Below are positions 1-5,129 of a DNA stretch of 5,129 nucleotides, piece after piece (within the stretch, counting starts at the first letter, position 1; each line of letters starts with the position of its first letter). Location of the stretch: contig JAOZUU010000076.1 of the NCBI GenBank assembly GCA_029938515.1, positions 4,041-9,169 of the forward strand, written 5' to 3'. A program made the translations under genes and the position numbers. The notes beneath the pieces are model-generated. The model was given only the letters and a program-made list of their open reading frames with translations, did no database searches and had not been told where the DNA came from. Source of the DNA: Desulfobacterales bacterium. Lineage in GTDB: Bacteria; Desulfobacterota; Desulfobacteria; Desulfobacterales; QNYZ01.

Positions 1-1371
1 TTGAAACGACTGGCTCCCCACTGTATCGATGCCTGCGGCGGGTTGTTCGTGGCCGTCCAGGGCGATGACGAAAATTATATCGCCGATTTCCCCCTTTTGT
101 GTGCCCAAAGCGGAATAGCCGCCCACCCGGTTGACCTGAATGAGGCCCGGAATTTAGAGCCGGCCTTGTCGGACAAGCTCATTGCGGCTTATGCCGTGGA
201 TGATGCTGCTGTCGATCCTTTTCGGCTGACCCTGGATAATATCGCCCAGGCCATGGATACGGGTGCCGGTTTGTTTCGTTTTACCCGTGTGGCCGGCTTC
301 ACCATCGGACAGTCAAAAATTGCTGCAACGCAATTAATCAACACCCAAACCGATGAAGAATTCCAAATCCAGGCGAACGTCGTTGTTAATGCCGCTGGTG
401 CCTGGGCCGCGCAAGTGGCGGTTCTGGCCGATATTCCGATCCATATAATTTACTCCAAGGGAAGTTTGCTGGTTACCCAAAACCGATTGGCTCATAGGGT
501 TGTCAACCGACTGCGCCTGGCCACGGATGCCGATATCCTGGTACCCGGCGGAACAGTTTCGATCCTCGGAACGACATCGGTTCGAACCCCCACGCCCGAT
601 GCCATTTATCCCGAAATTGAGGAGATCGACCGGATAATCGAGGAAGGTGTCATGATGATACCGGCCCTTGAAACCACCCGTTATATCCGGGCATATTGTG
701 GCGTGCGTCCGCTGGTGGGTAGTGAAAACGGTGATGATGACCGAAAAGTCAGCCGTGGATACGCCCTGATCGATCATACCCGCGACAAAGTCGAAAATTT
801 CATCACCATTACCGGCGGCAAACTGACCACTTATCGATTCATGGCCGAAAAGACGGCCGATCTGGTCTGCCAACAGTTAGGTATCGGTCAACCGTGTCAA
901 ACCCGTACGGAGCCCCTCCCGGCATCGGCAAGCGCCCAATGGACTGATCCGGGGCTGGCCCCGCGACAATGGATGAAACAAAACGATCCCGATGATCTGC
1001 TGCTATGCGAATGCGAGATGGTCTCGCAAAACTCGGTGGACCAAATCATTACCGGCATGGGGAAATTAAACATTCCCCTGACCCTGGAAGCCATCGGCCT
1101 GCGCAGCCGGGTCGGCAAGGGGCCCTGTCAGGGAACGTTCTGCAGTCAACGGGTGGCCGCTTATCTTTACGATCGGGGCATGTTCAACGATGATCAGGGT
1201 CTGGCCAACCTGCGTCATTTTTTGAGTGAGCGGTGGCGGGGCCAGCACCCGTTGTTGTGGGATGTCTCGCTGATTCAGTCCGAGCTGCAGGAGGCCATGC
1301 ATTGCGGTTTTTTCGGTCTCGAACTAAGGCATACGGAAAAACCACTTGATGAGCAACTCCCCGATAAGTGA
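1..1371 (+). CDS. glpA: Anaerobic glycerol-3-phosphate dehydrogenase subunit A (GlpA), 5'-truncated by window edge
   Basis: Catalytic FAD subunit that oxidises sn-glycerol-3-phosphate to dihydroxyacetone phosphate; in known systems it works with GlpB and the membrane-anchoring Fe-S subunit GlpC to reduce quinone. Visible motifs (numbered from base 1): GLFVAV near 14-19; VDPFRL at 71-76; the second FAD-contact motif NAAGAW at 130-135; KGSLL from K153; CGVRPLV with R236; GGKLTTYR with K274 and R279. R236 and K274 match substrate-phosphate/active-site residues of the GlpD/GlpA family. The C-terminal BFD-like domain has a CxC pair (C336, C338) and CQGTFC (C376, C381), a likely [2Fe-2S] site as in E. 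coli GlpA. The N-terminal GxGxxG Rossmann motif is missing because the gene starts upstream: base 1 TTG aligns with an internal Leu near residue 78 of E. coli GlpA, so about 75 residues are lost. The gene ends with TGA, and the C-terminus (SERWRGQHPLLW) matches the family end. Its reading frame is intact. The partner gene glpB follows. Confidence 0.95.
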   Translation: MKRLAPHCIDACGGLFVAVQGDDENYIADFPLLCAQSGIAAHPVDLNEARNLEPALSDKLIAAYAVDDAAVDPFRLTLDNIAQAMDTGAGLFRFTRVAGFTIGQSKIAATQLINTQTDEEFQIQANVVVNAAGAWAAQVAVLADIPIHIIYSKGSLLVTQNRLAHRVVNRLRLATDADILVPGGTVSILGTTSVRTPTPDAIYPEIEEIDRIIEEGVMMIPALETTRYIRAYCGVRPLVGSENGDDDRKVSRGYALIDHTRDKVENFITITGGKLTTYRFMAEKTADLVCQQLGIGQPCQTRTEPLPASASAQWTDPGLAPRQWMKQNDPDDLLLCECEMVSQNSVDQIITGMGKLNIPLTLEAIGLRSRVGKGPCQGTFCSQRVAAYLYDRGMFNDDQGLANLRHFLSERWRGQHPLLWDVSLIQSELQEAMHCGFFGLELRHTEKPLDEQLPDK

Positions 1372-1382
1372 TAGCTTTTTCT

Positions 1383-1406
1383 TGTAGGAGCGAGCTTGCT
1401 CCTACA
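1383..1406. repeat. REP-like near-perfect palindrome in the glpA-glpB gap
   Basis: A 24-base inverted repeat: the 9-base arms TGTAGGAGC and GCTCCTACA pair perfectly around GAGCTT, and the centre also pairs except for one G:T position. The GTAGGAGCGAGC-type core resembles repetitive extragenic palindromes (REPs) known from Pseudomonas and other Proteobacteria, which are usually scattered between genes and mobilised by RAYT transposases. A T-run (1376-1380) lies upstream of the hairpin rather than after it, and the bases downstream are not U-rich, so it is not a classical intrinsic terminator for glpA. It could act as an mRNA stabilising or processing hairpin that uncouples glpA and glpB expression. 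Only one copy is visible in the window, so its repetitive nature is inferred from resemblance. Confidence 0.7.
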
Positions 1407-1430
1407 TGGATCTTTGTACCGCCAGCTATT

Positions 1431-1436
1431 GAGAAG
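1431..1436 (+). promoter_or_regulatory. Weak ribosome binding site for glpB
   Basis: GAGAAG lies 7 bases before the ATG at 1444. It is a partial Shine-Dalgarno match, but it supports 1444 as the start. The upstream in-frame TTG at 1396 lies inside the palindrome, has no Shine-Dalgarno, and would add 16 residues unlike any GlpB N-terminus. Confidence 0.5.
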
Positions 1437-1443
1437 TTACCTT

Positions 1444-2742
1444 ATGGATAACGTACCGGAAATACATTGCGACTTGCTCGTTATTGGCTCAGGAATGACT
1501 GGTATGGCCGCCGCGCTGTTTGCCGCCAATCGCGAAATCGATACCGTCCAGGTGGGGCTGGCCGGCGAACTGGGGTTTGCCAGCGGCTTTCTGGACCTTT
1601 TGGGGGTCCATCCCACTGAAGAAGGTCGCGTGTGGGACCGCCCCTGGGATGGCATCGATTCGCTGGTTAAAAGCCACCCCCGCCATCCGTATGCCCGGTT
1701 GGACAAAAAGGATATGCAAGCCGCTTTGTCAGACTTTACTTCCTTTTTGGAGGCAAATGGTCTGCCATATCATACCGAGCCCGACCGCAATCTCAAAATG
1801 ATCACACCGGTCGGCACCATCAAAACAACCTACGCGGTACCTGTCACGGTCAAAAACGGGGTTCGGGCAATTGCTGAGAAGGCGCCCTGTTTGATTGTCG
1901 ATTTTCACGGTCTCAAGGGATTTAGCGGCCAGCAAATCGTCGAGACGCTGAAAAAGACATGGCCGAAACTCATCACCCGACGGATCTCGTTTCCGGATAC
2001 CACCGGTGAGCTATTTCCGGAACAGATGGCTTTTTCCATTGAGCAACCCGGGCGCCGGGCTGAACTGGCCGCCGCCATTATACCCCATCTTGACCGAGTC
2101 CGGTATGTCGGCCTGCCTGCCATTTTGGGACTATACCGACCGATAACGGTCTTTGATGATTTGCAGCGACGACTGGACCGGCCGCTGTTTGAGATTCCCA
2201 CGATGCCGCCGTCCATCAACGGTTTACGCCTTAAAAATATATTCGGACAAGCCCTGCCTCGCCGGGGAGTGCGCACCTATTATCAACATAAAATCTTATC
2301 CGTCGGTTACCGGGATTCGCGCGGATTTCGATTCGACGCTGGCTGGGAACAACCCATGCTGACCATTTTTTCAAAAGGGGCAATCCTGGCCAGTGGTCGG
2401 TTTATCGGCGGGGGGCTTGCCGCGGATCGCAAACAGGTGCGTGAAACCATATTCGGGTTGCCGGTCCACCAAACGCCAGTCCATCTAACGGGGGACCGTT
2501 CCGGTTGGCACCGGAAATCCTTTTTGGATCCGAAGGGACATCCGATTAATCGATTCGGGCTTATGACTGATCACAAATTGCGGCCATTGGGGAATAGCGG
2601 CAAACCCACATATCCGAATCTTTTCGCGGCCGGCTCGATCCTGGCCCATCAGGATTGGGTACGTGAAAAATGCGGCGCCGGCCTGGCGATCACTACTGCC
2701 TATGCGGCCGTCAAGGCATGGTATCGATTAAACAGCAGATGA
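1444..2742 (+). CDS. glpB: Anaerobic glycerol-3-phosphate dehydrogenase subunit B (GlpB)
   Basis: Flavoprotein subunit of the anaerobic glycerol-3-phosphate dehydrogenase; in E. coli it is thought to carry FMN and relay electrons from GlpA to GlpC. The protein is 432 residues, close to the E. coli length of about 419. From the ATG at 1444, a Rossmann dinucleotide-binding strand DLLVIGSGMTGMAAA starts at residue 10, with GxGxxG at 15-20. It is followed by ASGFLDLLG at 46-54, equivalent to the SSGSLDLL signature of E. coli GlpB. The C-terminal flavin-contact segment has FAAGSILA from about 394 and KCGAGLA at 409-415. I chose this start because the Rossmann motif then begins about 10 residues in, as usual for the family. 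It sits 72 bp after glpA, with a palindrome between, and 86 bp before glpK, in the same direction, so one transcript is likely. There is no frameshift. An FMN-dependent relative is the only realistic alternative, and the glpA neighbour makes GlpB firm. Confidence 0.93.
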   Translation: MDNVPEIHCDLLVIGSGMTGMAAALFAANREIDTVQVGLAGELGFASGFLDLLGVHPTEEGRVWDRPWDGIDSLVKSHPRHPYARLDKKDMQAALSDFTSFLEANGLPYHTEPDRNLKMITPVGTIKTTYAVPVTVKNGVRAIAEKAPCLIVDFHGLKGFSGQQIVETLKKTWPKLITRRISFPDTTGELFPEQMAFSIEQPGRRAELAAAIIPHLDRVRYVGLPAILGLYRPITVFDDLQRRLDRPLFEIPTMPPSINGLRLKNIFGQALPRRGVRTYYQHKILSVGYRDSRGFRFDAGWEQPMLTIFSKGAILASGRFIGGGLAADRKQVRETIFGLPVHQTPVHLTGDRSGWHRKSFLDPKGHPINRFGLMTDHKLRPLGNSGKPTYPNLFAAGSILAHQDWVREKCGAGLAITTAYAAVKAWYRLNSR

Positions 2743-2815
2743 TTGCCGATGGCACGTTGGGCCAACCGAAGCTCATCACCACCTGAATGTTGGCAGAAGA
2801 ACAGCCGTTGAAATA

Positions 2816-2824
2816 AAGGAGGTG
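2816..2824 (+). promoter_or_regulatory. Strong ribosome binding site for glpK
   Basis: AAGGAGGTG is a near-complete anti-16S match ending 4 bases before the ATG at 2829 (GGAGGT leaves 5 bases). It is much stronger than the sites before glpB or the second glpA-like gene, which suggests glpK is translated more efficiently than its neighbours. The rest of the glpB-glpK gap (2743-2815) shows no convincing promoter or terminator. Confidence 0.85.
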
Positions 2825-2828
2825 CGGA

Positions 2829-4349
2829 ATGGATACTTACATCGGGGCTCTCGATCTTGGAACGACGAGCAATCGGTTTATTGTTTTCAACCACCAGGGT
2901 CGGATTATCGGTCTGGACCAGATGGAACATGAGCAGATTTTTCCCCAACCGGGGTGGGTGGAACATAATCCCATGGAGATCTGGCAAAACACCCTCAAAG
3001 TCATCGCGGGATCATTAGAAAAGGCCGGTTTATCGGGAAAGACGCTAACGGCGATCGGGATCACAAACCAGCGGGAAACAACGGTTGTTTGGGATAAAAA
3101 CAATGGCCGTCCTTTTTACAACGCCATTGTCTGGCAATGTACCCGCACCGATGATATCTGTCGCCGATTGGCCGGTGAAGCCGGACAGGACCGCTTTCGA
3201 AAAAAAACCGGATTGCCCATCAGCCCCTATTTTTCCGGACCGAAAATCCGATGGATTTTGGACCATGTTCCCGAGGCCGAATCCGCCGCCCAGAAAGGAG
3301 ATGCCTTTTTCGGGACTATCGAAAGCTGGATTATCTGGTGGCTCACCGGCGGGCCGGACGGCGGTGCCCATGTCACCGATGTGACCAACGCCAGCCGAAC
3401 GCTGCTGATGAATTTGAATACGCTTGAATGGGACGAGGAAATACTGAGCACCCTCGATATCCCCCGGCAAATGCTGCCGCGCATCGTGCCATCTGTTGAT
3501 ACCGATCCCTGGGGATTTACATCAAAAAACAGTGTGCTGGGATCGGCGATTCCGGTTTGCGGCGCGCTGGGAGATCAACAGGCCGCCCTGGTGGGTCAGG
3601 CCTGTTTCGACATCGGGGAGGCCAAAAATACCTATGGCACCGGTTGTTTTCTGCTGCTCAACACCGGCCATACACCGGTGGCTTCCAATCACGGCCTGTT
3701 GACCACGGTGGGCTACCAGATCCGCGGTGAAAAACCGGTATATTGTCTGGAGGGATCCGTTGCCATCGCCGGGGCGCTGGTCCAATGGCTGCGGGATAAT
3801 CTGGGCCTGATCGCCACTGCCCCGGAAGTCGAAGACCTGGCGCGGACGGTTGAAGATAATGGGGGCGCGTATATTGTCCCGGCTTTTTCCGGCCTGTTCG
3901 CCCCTTATTGGCGCGCGGATGCCCGGGGCGTCATTGCCGGCTTAACCCGTTTTGTCAACAAGGGTCATATCGCGCGTGCTGTTCTCGAAGCCTGCGCTTA
4001 TCAAACCCTGGATATCGTCAAGGCCATGAATAAAGATTCCAAAATAGCCCTCACTCAGCTCAAAGTGGATGGCGGCATGGTGGCCAATGAATTGTTGATG
4101 CAGTTTCAGGCCGACATCCTGGATGTACCGGTGATTCGCCCCCGGATTGCCGAAACCACCGCCCTGGGGGCGGCGTACGCAGCCGGGTTGGCGGTGGGTT
4201 ACTGGTCAGACCTTAAGGCACTAAAGCAAAATTGGGCTGAAGATAAAACCTGGCGACCGCAAATGCAGCGGGCGGATCGGGAAAAGGGAATTCAGGGTTG
4301 GAAAAAGGCCGTGAAACGGACATTCGACTGGGTTGAATTTAATGAATAA
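2829..4349 (+). CDS. glpK: Glycerol kinase (GlpK)
   Basis: Cytoplasmic FGGY-family kinase: ATP + glycerol gives sn-glycerol-3-phosphate + ADP, which also traps glycerol in the cell. It is 506 residues and full length (E. coli about 502). The N-terminal ATPase phosphate-1 motif is DLGTTSNR at 9-16. [12 protein letters not shown] (41-52) and GITNQRETT (77-85) follow. The glycerol-contacting residues of the family are present: R82, E83, Y134 and D249, the last being the catalytic base in [15 protein letters not shown] (267-274), the adenosine-site region [11 protein letters not shown] (351-361) and VDGGMVAN (413-420) are intact. Two regulatory sites known from E. coli are not conserved: the fructose-1,6-bisphosphate loop GGKGGTR is replaced by NSVLGSA (234-240), and the IIA-Glc zinc-site Glu aligns with Asp (about 483). 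The start is set by a strong Shine-Dalgarno. It lies between glpB and a glpA paralogue, consistent with supplying substrate to the dehydrogenase. Other FGGY kinases are unlikely given the match along the whole length. Confidence 0.97.
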   Translation: MDTYIGALDLGTTSNRFIVFNHQGRIIGLDQMEHEQIFPQPGWVEHNPMEIWQNTLKVIAGSLEKAGLSGKTLTAIGITNQRETTVVWDKNNGRPFYNAIVWQCTRTDDICRRLAGEAGQDRFRKKTGLPISPYFSGPKIRWILDHVPEAESAAQKGDAFFGTIESWIIWWLTGGPDGGAHVTDVTNASRTLLMNLNTLEWDEEILSTLDIPRQMLPRIVPSVDTDPWGFTSKNSVLGSAIPVCGALGDQQAALVGQACFDIGEAKNTYGTGCFLLLNTGHTPVASNHGLLTTVGYQIRGEKPVYCLEGSVAIAGALVQWLRDNLGLIATAPEVEDLARTVEDNGGAYIVPAFSGLFAPYWRADARGVIAGLTRFVNKGHIARAVLEACAYQTLDIVKAMNKDSKIALTQLKVDGGMVANELLMQFQADILDVPVIRPRIAETTALGAAYAAGLAVGYWSDLKALKQNWAEDKTWRPQMQRADREKGIQGWKKAVKRTFDWVEFNE

Positions 4350-4371
4350 CATACGCTAACACCCTTTATTC

Positions 4372-5129
4372 ATGGAACATATAATCATCATCGGTGGCGG
4401 CGCCATCGGCAGCGCCCTGGCCCACGATTTGTCCCTGCGCGGGTTCAAAGTCACTTTGTTCGAAAAAGGGGAGCTGCTGTCAGGCACCACCGGCCGACAT
4501 CATGGATTGCTTCACAGTGGCGGCCGGTATGTATTGCATGATCTGGAAACGGCCCGGGAGTGCCGAGAGGAAAACCGGAATTTGAAACATATCGTCCCCG
4601 AGGGCCTGGAACAGAACGACGGCTTATTCGTTGCCCTGGACGATCAGGACATGTCTCATCTGGAACCATTTCTAGAAGGATGCCATGCGACCGATATTTC
4701 TGTTAAGCAGTTGTCGGCCCGGCAGGCGCTGGCGCTCGAACCGAATTTAAATCCGGATCTGAAAGCCGCCATCCAAATCCCGGATGCCACCATGGACGCC
4801 TGGCGATTGCCCCTCCACTTTTTTGCCACCGCCCGGGAAAACGGGGCGGATATCCGTCCTTTCTCGGAAGTGATTGAAATTCATCAAAAAGGAAAAAGGG
4901 TCGTCGGTGTGAAAATAGCGAACCACCGAACGCATCAGATCGACTCCCTGTTTGGCCAAATAATCGTGAATGCGGCCGGGCCATGGGCCGGTAAAATCGC
5001 CGCCATGCTGGATATTTCGATACCGGTTCGTCCGGTGCCGGGCGTGATGGTCAGTGTCCGGAAACGGCTGACCCACAAGGTGATCAACCGCCTGCATCCC
5101 GCCGATGACGGCGACATTATCGTACCGCA
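4372..5129 (+). CDS. Second GlpA-type FAD-dependent glycerol-3-phosphate dehydrogenase, 3'-truncated by window edge
   Basis: The reading frame is open from the ATG at 4372 to the window end (252 complete codons, no stop). The N-terminus is a classic FAD Rossmann fold: IIIIGGGAIGSALAHD with GxGxxG at 8-13, closing with Glu31. Next comes GTTGRHHGLLHSGGRY (38-53), nearly the GATGRNHGLLHSGARY segment of E. coli GlpA, then ETARECREEN, GLFVAL, EPNLNP, and NAAGPW at 200-205. This places it in the GlpA/GlpD part of the DAO superfamily. It is not a repeat of the upstream glpA: over the shared region the two differ at most positions. VDPFRL becomes MDAWRL (141-146), and the KGSLL motif becomes PGVMV (P223). 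The active-site Arg/Lys motifs and the cysteine cluster, if present, lie beyond the window. It starts 22 bp after glpK with no clear Shine-Dalgarno, so it is probably cotranscribed and perhaps coupled to glpK. It could use glycerol-3-phosphate or a related polyol phosphate or hydroxyacid; the family is firm, the substrate is not. Confidence 0.85.
   Translation, partial: MEHIIIIGGGAIGSALAHDLSLRGFKVTLFEKGELLSGTTGRHHGLLHSGGRYVLHDLETARECREENRNLKHIVPEGLEQNDGLFVALDDQDMSHLEPFLEGCHATDISVKQLSARQALALEPNLNPDLKAAIQIPDATMDAWRLPLHFFATARENGADIRPFSEVIEIHQKGKRVVGVKIANHRTHQIDSLFGQIIVNAAGPWAGKIAAMLDISIPVRPVPGVMVSVRKRLTHKVINRLHPADDGDIIVP

Noticed and set aside
1..3. TTG at the first base as a start codon of glpA
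   Set aside because: The following residues (KRLAPHC) align with the interior of E. coli GlpA after a Leu near residue 78, and the essential FAD Rossmann motif would be missing. It is an internal Leu codon at the window edge.
334..873. 179-codon open frame on the - strand inside glpA
   Set aside because: It overlaps a gene with clear family motifs on the + strand; its translation shows no recognisable domain. It is a shadow of the real gene's codon bias, as are the other antisense frames inside glpK and the last gene.
1372..1410. Intrinsic terminator after glpA
   Set aside because: The hairpin is strong, but the T-run comes before it on the + strand, and neither strand has a T-run after the hairpin.
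1406..1432. Eight-codon ATG frame just after the palindrome (possible leader peptide)
   Set aside because: It has no Shine-Dalgarno or codon pattern suggestive of attenuation, and the palindrome precedes rather than follows it; chance is enough to explain it.
1396..1443. TTG at 1396 as an upstream start for glpB
   Set aside because: It lies inside the palindrome, has no Shine-Dalgarno, and adds 16 residues before a normal GlpB N-terminus; the ATG at 1444 fits better.
2775..2785. Small inverted repeat GTTGG/CCAAC in the glpB-glpK gap
   Set aside because: The 5-base arms are separated by one base, so the loop is too small for a stable hairpin; it has no T-run after it and no known operator match.

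Overview
The window is a glycerol / glycerol-3-phosphate catabolism locus, with all recognisable genes on the + strand: glpA (3' part only), glpB, glpK, and the 5' part of a second, divergent glpA-like gene. The two end genes run off the window. Base composition is moderately GC-rich and similar throughout. Anaerobic-type GlpA and GlpB together with glycerol kinase suggest an anaerobic or facultative Gram-negative bacterium. A sulfate-reducer-like Desulfobacterota is my best guess, but no taxonomic marker is present, so this is inference.

Layout: positions 1-1371 encode most of GlpA, the catalytic FAD subunit of anaerobic sn-glycerol-3-phosphate dehydrogenase, with its C-terminal cysteine-cluster domain. 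By comparison with E. coli GlpA as I recall it, about 75 N-terminal residues lie upstream of the window, and the TTG at position 1 is an internal Leu codon. A 72-bp gap follows, holding a REP-like palindrome (1383-1406). GlpB is at 1444-2742, using the ATG at 1444 rather than a TTG inside the palindrome. After an 86-bp gap with a strong Shine-Dalgarno comes glycerol kinase (2829-4349). Only 22 bp later a second GlpA-type flavoprotein begins (4372, open at the window end).

How the genes work together: GlpK phosphorylates glycerol to sn-glycerol-3-phosphate. GlpA with GlpB oxidises this to dihydroxyacetone phosphate and passes electrons, normally through the Fe-S subunit GlpC, to the quinone pool. 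glpC and a glycerol facilitator gene are not in the window. The points most worth a second look are the second GlpA paralogue with altered motifs, the palindrome separating two subunit genes that are usually tightly packed, the absence of glpC between them, and a GlpK that lacks the allosteric-site residues known from E. coli. I see no CRISPR, tRNA, rRNA, transposase or plainly novel system here; this is mostly a metabolic operon with an unusual gene complement.
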